Source of the DNA: Fasciola hepatica
Taxonomy: Eukaryota > Platyhelminthes > Trematoda > Plagiorchiida > Fasciolidae
Length of the DNA stretch: 64,000 nt
Direction of reading: 5' to 3'
Assembly: GCA_948099385.1 (NCBI GenBank)
Contig: CANUEZ040000156.1
Span: forward strand, 558,001 to 622,000
Part shown: positions 1-9,100 of the stretch, piece after piece
How positions within the stretch are numbered: the first letter of the stretch is position 1
Layout of the letters: the number at the start of each line of letters is the position of its first letter
Translations under genes and position numbers: made by a program
The notes under the pieces: generated by a model
What the model was told of the DNA's origin: nothing
Databases searched by the model: none
The model's input: only the letters and a program-made list of their open reading frames with translations

Positions 1-175
1 ACACATCAAATACTATATGACCAAATCAAACTATTAACACGAACACGATCATGCACACTACACTGCCACTTGACGAGAAAGAACAAATCAATTGAGAACA
101 GTTATAATAAACAAAATACCACATGTAAACCTCAATCAACACAATCAATCACATCGAGTACGCACGAGCAGATAA

Positions 176-189
176 TTAGGCTTGCCTAA
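176..189. repeat. Inverted TTAGGC pair with a 2-base centre
   Basis: TTAGGC (176-181), TT, then GCCTAA (184-189) form a perfect 6-bp inverted repeat. It recurs in every unit except unit 31, where the last base pair is lost. TTAGGC is the nematode telomere hexamer, but one copy in each direction is easily explained by chance. Confidence 0.75.
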
Positions 190-224
190 ATTCCCAACAC
201 GACACCAAGCGTTCACACTCAGTT

Positions 225-425
225 TTACTCCAACTGATCACACATCGTACGCATGTGATTTGCGACAGCCATATGCGACATGTGCATCACGGAGCCACAG
301 TGTACGGAAGATGCGAGACACAGAAAAGCACCAGATGCACGGGAAAGCGCGCGCATGCAAGTACGGACGAAACATACTACTGACACGGGAGCATTCAGTA
401 GATAACTATTTAGCTCGTCTCGCAC
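225..425 (-). other. Minus-strand open frame of 66 codons, coding status doubtful
   Basis: The frame opens upstream to a stop at 483-485. The first start-like codon is GTG at 425, and the first ATG is at codon 24 (354-356), in a weak start context. It ends in TAA at 225-227. The product resembles no family I know; it has several Cys, Met and His and no clear signal or membrane segment. Five variable sites fall inside it (unit positions 234, 294, 309, 321, 396). All are third codon positions and silent, so the predicted peptide is identical in every unit. Between 426 and 482, upstream of the GTG, three of the four variants (446, 454, 463) would change the frame. With no ATG at the beginning, no recognised promoter and a satellite context, I consider coding unlikely but not excluded. 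Confidence 0.15.
347..359. other. Alternating purine-pyrimidine run (possible Z-DNA site)
   Basis: The 13 bases gcgcgcgcatgca alternate strictly between purine and pyrimidine and start with four GC steps. Such runs can adopt left-handed DNA under negative supercoiling. No unit was seen to vary here. Confidence 0.45.
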
Positions 426-470
426 ACAATCATGCTCGTCGTGTGCAATCCTGCTGCAAAGGGAGGAGAT

Positions 471-660
471 GAATTGGATAACTTATTCTTCATTCGCATC
501 CAGTTGAGTTTGGATTGCTCGGGGTTGTTGAATTGGTCTTTTGATCATTTGTGTGGGTTCGATTTAGTCAGAGTACAATGCTAGTCGGTCTTGTGTGCAA
601 CTGGTCTGGTCAACTAGGTTTTCCAGTTCGCATTTAAGATCGTACTTTTAGGGATCATTC
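471..660. other. G/T-rich segment of the unit
   Basis: On the + strand this stretch is rich in G and T and poor in C and A, the opposite of the A/C-rich segment 300 bases upstream. It contains no open frame of note. Its right part overlaps the most variable zone of the unit. A string close to the RNA polymerase III B box, ggttcga at 556-562, is present, but its C560 is T in more than half of the units. Confidence 0.6.
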
Positions 661-697
661 CTACAGTACGTATCACCAGGACGTCAGTCAAACTGAC
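560..697. other. Hypervariable zone of the unit
   Basis: Fourteen of about 33 variable sites seen by eye across the array lie in these 138 bp: 560, 571, 617, 621, 623, 627, 629, 630, 648, 657, 664, 665, 686 and 697. That is about 40% of variation in about 14% of the unit. Six of them sit within 14 bp (617-630). The neighbouring A/C-rich segment is almost invariant. Confidence 0.75.
638..674. other. Predicted two-tier hairpin with loop-confined variation
   Basis: The outer stem pairs gatcgtac (638-645) with gtacgtatc (666-674), giving 8 bp with T671 bulged. The inner stem pairs taggga (649-654) with ttccta (658-663), giving 6 bp including one G-T wobble, closed by the triloop 655-657. The internal loop is 646-648 opposite 664-665. 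All four variable sites in this segment (648, 657, 664, 665) fall in unpaired positions. This could be a structured RNA or a cruciform-forming DNA element; no known family is recognised. The near-palindrome means either strand could fold. Confidence 0.5.
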
Positions 698-703
698 CCG
701 TCC
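679..703. other. Second predicted hairpin, adjacent
   Basis: Outer stem ggacg (679-683) pairs with cgtcc (699-703), and inner stem tcagt (684-688) pairs with actga (692-696). The loop is CAA and the two-base bulge is 697-698. The variants seen are T697, which lies in the bulge (units 13 and 19), and G686 (unit 62), which turns an A-T pair into a G-T wobble. It starts five bases after the first hairpin. Confidence 0.5.
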
Positions 704-883
704 ACCCAACCGCGATGACGATCCGCATGGCCTAGTCCCGAGCGTGATCCGGGTGTGTGGCTGTCCGTCGGCCTGACCTAGCGCGTGCTTGTTGCTGGCT
801 TGCTCGAATCAGCGGCCGTGTGAGCGTCACGCGTGCATGGTCTGATTGAACGGACTCGGCCGCCTCCTCGGTTGATCGTCCGG

Positions 884-893
884 CCCGATCGGG
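884..893. repeat. Perfect 10-bp palindrome CCCGATCGGG
   Basis: The sequence equals its own reverse complement and was not seen to vary between units. It could be a binding site for a dimeric protein, but no specific factor is recognised. Confidence 0.6.
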
Positions 894-897
894 AATG

Positions 898-919
898 GGG
901 TACGCAGTTATGCGTATCT
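898..919. other. Third predicted hairpin
   Basis: The core stem tacgca (901-906) pairs with tgcgta (911-916) across the loop GTTA. The stem extends by G900-T917 (wobble), G899-C918 and G898-T919 (wobble). The only variant seen, C917 in unit 26, converts a wobble pair into a G-C pair, so the fold is kept or strengthened. Confidence 0.45.
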
Positions 920-963
920 CATACACCCGATTCGGCCTGGAGGAACTGGCCTGTGCTGAGCGG

Positions 964-1208
964 CTATTTCATCAAATAACACAATTACACCAACTTATTA
1001 CAAACTAAAATCAACAACACACATCAAATACTATATGACCAAATCAAACTATTAACACGAACACGATCATGCACACTACACTGCCACTTGACGAGAAAGA
1101 ACAAATCAATTGAGAATAGTTATAATAAACAAAATACCACATGTAAACCTCAATCAACACAATCAATCACATCGAGTACGCACGAGCAGATAATTAGGCT
1201 TGCCTAAA
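964..1208. other. A/C-rich, G-poor segment of the unit (first example)
   Basis: Positions 964-1036 contain no G on the + strand (73 bases), and G stays scarce to about 1170. The segment recurs in every unit and is almost invariant. The variants seen are at unit positions 99 (unit 1), 153 (unit 55), 167 (units 35, 37, 38) and 976 (unit 34, which adds a G inside the G-free run). The minus strand is correspondingly T/G-rich. A TATAAT-like string lies near 1121, but no supporting promoter element was recognised. The segment could be an easily melted region, an origin or a promoter flank; the sequence does not decide. Confidence 0.7.
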
Positions 1209-4200
1209 TTCCCAACACGACACCAAGCGTTCACACTCAGTTTTACTCCAACTGATCACACATCGTACGCATGTGATTTGCGACAGCCATATGCGACATG
1301 TGCATCACGGAACCACAGTGTACGGATGATGCGAGACACAGAAAAGCACCAGATGCACGGGAAAGCGCGCGCATGCAAGTACGGACGAAACATACTACTG
1401 ACACGGGAGCATTCAGTAGATAACTATTTAGCTCGTCTCGCACACAATCATGCTCGTCGTGTGCAATCCTGCTGCAAAGGCAGGAGATGAATTGGATAAC
1501 TTATTCTTCATTCGCATCCAGTTGAGTTTGGATTGCTCGGGGTTGTTGAATTGGTCTTTTGATCATTTGTGTGGGTTCGATTTAGTCAGAGTACAATGCT
1601 AGTCGGTCTTGTGTGCAACTGGTCTGGTCAACTAGGTTTTGCAGTTCGCATTTAAGATCGTACTTTTAGGGATCATTCCTACAGTACGTATCACCAGGAC
1701 GTCAGTCAAACTGACCCGTCCACCCAACCGCGATGACGATCCGCATGGCCTAGTCCCGAGCGTGATCCGGGTGTGTGGCTGTCCGTCGGCCTGACCTAGC
1801 GCGTGCTTGTTGCTGGCTTGCTCGAATCAGCGGCCGTGTGAGCGTCACGCGTGCATGGTCTGATTGAACGGACTCGGCCGCCTCCTCGGTTGATCGTCCG
1901 GCCCGATCGGGAATGGGGTACGCAGTTATGCGTATCTCATACACCCGATTCGGCCTGGAGGAACTGGCCTGTGCTGAGCGGCTATTTCATCAAATAACAC
2001 AATTACACCAACTTATTACAAACTAAAATCAACAACACACATCAAATACTATATGACCAAATCAAACTATTAACACGAACACGATCATGCACACTACACT
2101 GCCACTTGACGAGAAAGAACAAATCAATTGAGAATAGTTATAATAAACAAAATACCACATGTAAACCTCAATCAACACAATCAATCACATCGAGTACGCA
2201 CGAGCAGATAATTAGGCTTGCCTAAATTCCCAACACGACACCAAGCGTTCACACTCAGTTTTACTCCAACTGATCACACATCGTACGCATGTGATTTGCG
2301 ACAGCCATATGCGACATGTGCATCACGGAACCACAGTGTACGGATGATGCGAGACACAGAAAAGCACCAGATGCACGGGAAAGCGCGCGCATGCAAGTAC
2401 GGACGAAACATACTACTGACACGGGAGCATTCAGTAGATAACTATTTAGCTCGTCTCGCACACAATCATGCTCGTCGTGTGCAATCCTGCTGCAAAGGGA
2501 GGAGATGAATTGGATAACTTATTCTTCATTCGCATCCAGTTGAGTTTGGATTGCTCGGGGTTGTTGAATTGGTCTTTTGATCATTTGTGTGGGTTCGATT
2601 TAGTCAGAGTACAATGCTAGTCGGTCTTGTGTGCAACTGGTCTGGTCAACTAGGTTTTCCAGTTCGCATTTAAGATCGTACTTCTAGGGATCATTCCTAC
2701 AGTACGTATCACCAGGACGTCAGTCAAACTGACCCGTCCACCCAACCGCGATGACGATCCGCATGGCCTAGTCCCGAGCGTGATCCGGGTGTGTGGCTGT
2801 CCGTCGGCCTGACCTAGCGCGTGCTTGTTGCTGGCTTGCTCGAATCAGCGGCCGTGTGAGCGTCACGCGTGCATGGTCTGATTGAACGGACTCGGCCGCC
2901 TCCTCGGTTGATCGTCCGGCCCGATCGGGAATGGGGTACGCAGTTATGCGTATCTCATACACCCGATTCGGCCTGGAGGAACTGGCCTGTGCTGAGCGGC
3001 TATTTCATCAAATAACACAATTACACCAACTTATTACAAACTAAAATCAACAACACACATCAAATACTATATGACCAAATCAAACTATTAACACGAACAC
3101 GATCATGCACACTACACTGCCACTTGACGAGAAAGAACAAATCAATTGAGAATAGTTATAATAAACAAAATACCACATGTAAACCTCAATCAACACAATC
3201 AATCACATCGAGTACGCACGAGCAGATAATTAGGCTTGCCTAAATTCCCAACACGACACCAAGCGTTCACACTCAGTTTTACTCCAACTGATCACACATC
3301 GTACGCATGTGATTTGCGACAGCCATATGCGACATGTGCATCACGGAGCCACAGTGTACGGATGATGCGAGACACAGAAAAGCACCAGATGCACGGGAAA
3401 GCGCGCGCATGCAAGTACGGACGAAACATACTACTGACACGGGAGCATTCAGTAGATAACTATTTAGCTCGTCTCGCACACAATCATGCTCGTCGTGTGC
3501 AATCCTGCTGCAAAGGGAGGAGATGAATTGGATAACTTATTCTTCATTCGCATCCAGTTGAGTTTGGATTGCTCGGGGTTGTTGAATTGGTCTTTTGATC
3601 ATTTGTGTGGGTTTGATTTAGTCAGAGTACAATGCTAGTCGGTCTTGTGTGCAACTGGTCTGGTCAACTAGGTTTTGCAGTTCGCATTTAAGATCGTACT
3701 TCTAGGGATCATTCCTACAGTACGTATCACCAGGACGTCAGTCAAACTGACCCGTCCACCCAACCGCGATGACGATCCGCATGGCCTAGTCCCGAGCGTG
3801 ATCCGGGTGTGTGGCTGTCCGTCGGCCTGACCTAGCGCGTGCTTGTTGCTGGCTTGCTCGAATCAGCGGCCGTGTGAGCGTCACGCGTGCATGGTCTGAT
3901 TGAACGGACTCGGCCGCCTCCTCGGTTGATCGTCCGGCCCGATCGGGAATGGGGTACGCAGTTATGCGTATCTCATACACCCGATTCGGCCTGGAGGAAC
4001 TGGCCTGTGCTGAGCGGCTATTTCATCAAATAACACAATTACACCAACTTATTACAAACTAAAATCAACAACACACATCAAATACTATATGACCAAATCA
4101 AACTATTAACACGAACACGATCATGCACACTACACTGCCACTTGACGAGAAAGAACAAATCAATTGAGAATAGTTATAATAAACAAAATACCACATGTAA

Positions 4201-6108
4201 ACCTCAATCAACACAATCAATCACATCGAGTACGCACGAGCAGATAATTAGGCTTGCCTAAATTCCCAACACGACACCAAGCGTTCACACTCAGTTTTAC
4301 TCCAACTGATCACACATCGTACGCATGTGATTTGCGACAGCCATATGCGACATGTGCATCACGGAACCACAGTGTACGGATGATGCGAGACACAGAAAAG
4401 CACCAGATGCACGGGAAAGCGCGCGCATGCAAGTACGGACGAAACATACTACTGACACGGGAGCATTCAGTAGATAACTATTTAGCTCGTCTCGCACACA
4501 ATCATGCTCGTCGTGTGCAATCCTGCTGCAAAGGGAGGAGATGAATTGGATAACTTATTCTTCATTCGCATCCAGTTGAGTTTGGATTGCTCGGGGTTGT
4601 TGAATTGGTCTTTTGATCATTTGTGTGGGTTCGATTTAGTCAGAGTACAATGCTAGTCGGTCTTGTGTGCAACTGGTCTGGTCAACTAGGTTTTCCAGTT
4701 CGCATTTAAGATCGTACTTCTAGGGATCATTCCTACAGTACGTATCACCAGGACGTCAGTCAAACTGACCCGTCCACCCAACCGCGATGACGATCCGCAT
4801 GGCCTAGTCCCGAGCGTGATCCGGGTGTGTGGCTGTCCGTCGGCCTGACCTAGCGCGTGCTTGTTGCTGGCTTGCTCGAATCAGCGGCCGTGTGAGCGTC
4901 ACGCGTGCATGGTCTGATTGAACGGACTCGGCCGCCTCCTCGGTTGATCGTCCGGCCCGATCGGGAATGGGGTACGCAGTTATGCGTATCTCATACACCC
5001 GATTCGGCCTGGAGGAACTGGCCTGTGCTGAGCGGCTATTTCATCAAATAACACAATTACACCAACTTATTACAAACTAAAATCAACAACACACATCAAA
5101 TACTATATGACCAAATCAAACTATTAACACGAACACGATCATGCACACTACACTGCCACTTGACGAGAAAGAACAAATCAATTGAGAATAGTTATAATAA
5201 ACAAAATACCACATGTAAACCTCAATCAACACAATCAATCACATCGAGTACGCACGAGCAGATAATTAGGCTTGCCTAAATTCCCAACACGACACCAAGC
5301 GTTCACACTCAGTTTTACTCCAACTGATCACACATCGTACGCATGTGATTTGCGACAGCCATATGCGACATGTGCATCACGGAGCCACAGTGTACGGATG
5401 ATGCGAGACACAGAAAAGCACCAGATGCACGGGAAAGCGCGCGCATGCAAGTACGGACGAAACATACTACTGACACGGGAGCATTCAGTAGATAACTATT
5501 TAGCTCGTCTCGCACACAATCATGCTCGTCGTGTGCAATCCTGCTGCAAAGGGAGGAGATGAATTGGATAACTTATTCTTCATTCGCATCCAGTTGAGTT
5601 TGGATTGCTCGGGGTTGTTGAATTGGTCTTTTGATCATTTGTGTGGGTTTGATTTAGTCAGAGTACAATGCTAGTCGGTCTTGTGTGCAACTGGTCTGGT
5701 CAACTAGGTTTTGCAGTTCGCATTTAAGATCGTACTTCTAGGGATCATTCCTACAGTACGTATCACCAGGACGTCAGTCAAACTGACCCGTCCACCCAAC
5801 CGCGATGACGATCCGCATGGCCTAGTCCCGAGCGTGATCCGGGTGTGTGGCTGTCCGTCGGCCTGACCTAGCGCGTGCTTGTTGCTGGCTTGCTCGAATC
5901 AGCGGCCGTGTGAGCGTCACGCGTGCATGGTCTGATTGAACGGACTCGGCCGCCTCCTCGGTTGATCGTCCGGCCCGATCGGGAATGGGGTACGCAGTTA
6001 TGCGTATCTCATACACCCGATTCGGCCTGGAGGAACTGGCCTGTGCTGAGCGGCTATTTCATCAAATAACACAATTACACCAACTTATTACAAACTAAAA
6101 TCAACAAC
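1019..6108. repeat. Five-unit higher-order repeat, copy A (units 2-6)
   Basis: The haplotypes along units 2-6 are as follows. Site 294 reads A,A,G,A,G. Site 560 reads C,C,T,C,T. Site 623 reads G,C,G,C,G. Site 648 reads T,C,C,C,C. Unit 2 alone also carries C at 463 (aaaggCagg). The same ordered pattern is repeated by the next five units, so these 5,090 bp form one copy of a higher-order repeat rather than five independent monomers. Confidence 0.85.
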
Positions 6109-9100
6109 ACACATCAAATACTATATGACCAAATCAAACTATTAACACGAACACGATCATGCACACTACACTGCCACTTGACGAGAAAGAACAAATCAAT
6201 TGAGAATAGTTATAATAAACAAAATACCACATGTAAACCTCAATCAACACAATCAATCACATCGAGTACGCACGAGCAGATAATTAGGCTTGCCTAAATT
6301 CCCAACACGACACCAAGCGTTCACACTCAGTTTTACTCCAACTGATCACACATCGTACGCATGTGATTTGCGACAGCCATATGCGACATGTGCATCACGG
6401 AACCACAGTGTACGGATGATGCGAGACACAGAAAAGCACCAGATGCACGGGAAAGCGCGCGCATGCAAGTACGGACGAAACATACTACTGACACGGGAGC
6501 ATTCAGTAGATAACTATTTAGCTCGTCTCGCACACAATCATGCTCGTCGTGTGCAATCCTGCTGCAAAGGCAGGAGATGAATTGGATAACTTATTCTTCA
6601 TTCGCATCCAGTTGAGTTTGGATTGCTCGGGGTTGTTGAATTGGTCTTTTGATCATTTGTGTGGGTTCGATTTAGTCAGAGTACAATGCTAGTCGGTCTT
6701 GTGTGCAACTGGTCTGGTCAACTAGGTTTTGCAGTTCGCATTTAAGATCGTACTTTTAGGGATCATTCCTACAGTACGTATCACCAGGACGTCAGTCAAA
6801 CTGACCCGTCCACCCAACCGCGATGACGATCCGCATGGCCTAGTCCCGAGCGTGATCCGGGTGTGTGGCTGTCCGTCGGCCTGACCTAGCGCGTGCTTGT
6901 TGCTGGCTTGCTCGAATCAGCGGCCGTGTGAGCGTCACGCGTGCATGGTCTGATTGAACGGACTCGGCCGCCTCCTCGGTTGATCGTCCGGCCCGATCGG
7001 GAATGGGGTACGCAGTTATGCGTATCTCATACACCCGATTCGGCCTGGAGGAACTGGCCTGTGCTGAGCGGCTATTTCATCAAATAACACAATTACACCA
7101 ACTTATTACAAACTAAAATCAACAACACACATCAAATACTATATGACCAAATCAAACTATTAACACGAACACGATCATGCACACTACACTGCCACTTGAC
7201 GAGAAAGAACAAATCAATTGAGAATAGTTATAATAAACAAAATACCACATGTAAACCTCAATCAACACAATCAATCACATCGAGTACGCACGAGCAGATA
7301 ATTAGGCTTGCCTAAATTCCCAACACGACACCAAGCGTTCACACTCAGTTTTACTCCAACTGATCACACATCGTACGCATGTGATTTGCGACAGCCATAT
7401 GCGACATGTGCATCACGGAACCACAGTGTACGGATGATGCGAGACACAGAAAAGCACCAGATGCACGGGAAAGCGCGCGCATGCAAGTACGGACGAAACA
7501 TACTACTGACACGGGAGCATTCAGTAGATAACTATTTAGCTCGTCTCGCACACAATCATGCTCGTCGTGTGCAATCCTGCTGCAAAGGGAGGAGATGAAT
7601 TGGATAACTTATTCTTCATTCGCATCCAGTTGAGTTTGGATTGCTCGGGGTTGTTGAATTGGTCTTTTGATCATTTGTGTGGGTTCGATTTAGTCAGAGT
7701 ACAATGCTAGTCGGTCTTGTGTGCAACTGGTCTGGTCAACTAGGTTTTCCAGTTCGCATTTAAGATCGTACTTCTAGGGATCATTCCTACAGTACGTATC
7801 ACCAGGACGTCAGTCAAACTGACCCGTCCACCCAACCGCGATGACGATCCGCATGGCCTAGTCCCGAGCGTGATCCGGGTGTGTGGCTGTCCGTCGGCCT
7901 GACCTAGCGCGTGCTTGTTGCTGGCTTGCTCGAATCAGCGGCCGTGTGAGCGTCACGCGTGCATGGTCTGATTGAACGGACTCGGCCGCCTCCTCGGTTG
8001 ATCGTCCGGCCCGATCGGGAATGGGGTACGCAGTTATGCGTATCTCATACACCCGATTCGGCCTGGAGGAACTGGCCTGTGCTGAGCGGCTATTTCATCA
8101 AATAACACAATTACACCAACTTATTACAAACTAAAATCAACAACACACATCAAATACTATATGACCAAATCAAACTATTAACACGAACACGATCATGCAC
8201 ACTACACTGCCACTTGACGAGAAAGAACAAATCAATTGAGAATAGTTATAATAAACAAAATACCACATGTAAACCTCAATCAACACAATCAATCACATCG
8301 AGTACGCACGAGCAGATAATTAGGCTTGCCTAAATTCCCAACACGACACCAAGCGTTCACACTCAGTTTTACTCCAACTGATCACACATCGTACGCATGT
8401 GATTTGCGACAGCCATATGCGACATGTGCATCACGGAGCCACAGTGTACGGATGATGCGAGACACAGAAAAGCACCAGATGCACGGGAAAGCGCGCGCAT
8501 GCAAGTACGGACGAAACATACTACTGACACGGGAGCATTCAGTAGATAACTATTTAGCTCGTCTCGCACACAATCATGCTCGTCGTGTGCAATCCTGCTG
8601 CAAAGGGAGGAGATGAATTGGATAACTTATTCTTCATTCGCATCCAGTTGAGTTTGGATTGCTCGGGGTTGTTGAATTGGTCTTTTGATCATTTGTGTGG
8701 GTTTGATTTAGTCAGAGTACAATGCTAGTCGGTCTTGTGTGCAACTGGTCTGGTCAACTAGGTTTTGCAGTTCGCATTTAAGATCGTACTTCTAGGGATC
8801 ATTCCTACAGTACGTATCACCAGGACGTCAGTCAAACTGACCCGTCCACCCAACCGCGATGACGATCCGCATGGCCTAGTCCCGAGCGTGATCCGGGTGT
8901 GTGGCTGTCCGTCGGCCTGACCTAGCGCGTGCTTGTTGCTGGCTTGCTCGAATCAGCGGCCGTGTGAGCGTCACGCGTGCATGGTCTGATTGAACGGACT
9001 CGGCCGCCTCCTCGGTTGATCGTCCGGCCCGATCGGGAATGGGGTACGCAGTTATGCGTATCTCATACACCCGATTCGGCCTGGAGGAACTGGCCTGTGC

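Larger units (their letters stand above)
698..960. other. GC- and CpG-rich segment of the unit
   Basis: About 30 CpG dinucleotides were counted in about 265 bp, in strong contrast to the A/C-rich segment that follows. The dense CpG shows little decay to TpG, which suggests little or no CpG methylation of this repeat in the germline. A 64-codon minus-strand frame (732-926, GTG start) runs through it. Its variants include Ile to Val, Glu to Lys and loss of the stop, so it does not look constrained. Confidence 0.65.
1..1018. repeat. Unit 1, most distinctive monomer and reference for unit coordinates
   Basis: This unit is the coordinate reference for all unit positions given here. It carries two bases seen in no other unit: C at 99 (gagaaCagt, T elsewhere) and A at 309 (gaAgatg, T elsewhere). 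It also has G294, C560, C623 and T648. Carrying two private variants could mean it belongs to a different local subfamily that continues to the left of the window. That cannot be tested here because the array runs off the edge. Confidence 0.9.

Noticed and set aside
70..108. Bacterial-type promoter (TTGACG and TATAAT)
   Set aside because: Spacing is 27 bases, too long; the string TTGAGA is only 5 bases from TATAAT, too short. The context is a eukaryotic satellite.
182..472. 96-codon + strand open frame repeated in nearly every unit
   Set aside because: It begins with TTG, not ATG, and most of its variants change the amino acid (Ser/Asn, Thr to Ile, His to Leu, Ser to Leu, Gln to Lys). In unit 31 a deletion removes its start. 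Repetition in every unit only reflects the satellite.
549..566. RNA polymerase III B-box-like string ggttcgattt
   Set aside because: The last consensus bases do not match, no A box is found at the right distance, and C560 in its core is T in more than half of the units.
558..574. CENP-B box
   Set aside because: The best matches on both strands (ttcgatttagtcaga here and one on the minus strand near 800) miss two of the essential CGGG bases.
732..926. 64-codon minus-strand open frame, extended to 80 codons in units 49, 59 and 60
   Set aside because: GTG start, amino-acid changing variants (Ile to Val, Glu to Lys) and loss of the stop by G734 show no constraint. Long frames are expected in GC-rich sequence.
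986..994. Partial match to the kinetoplast minicircle universal sequence (gttggtgta on the minus strand)
   Set aside because: Only 9 of 12 bases match and the other conserved minicircle blocks are absent. The ordered higher-order variants also show a true tandem array and not concatenated reads of one circle.
1..1018. Possible 5S rRNA, spliced-leader, snRNA or tRNA tandem unit
   Set aside because: One-kb gene arrays of this sort are common in eukaryotes, so I compared both strands with the 5S, U1, U2, U6, trypanosome, nematode SL1 and dinoflagellate leader sequences I know. I found no match and no tRNA cloverleaf.
1..1018. Hammerhead ribozyme, often encoded by satellites
   Set aside because: No CTGATGA core with a matching GAAA was found on either strand. 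The nearest string, ttgatga on the minus strand near 971, lacks the core C and the following elements.
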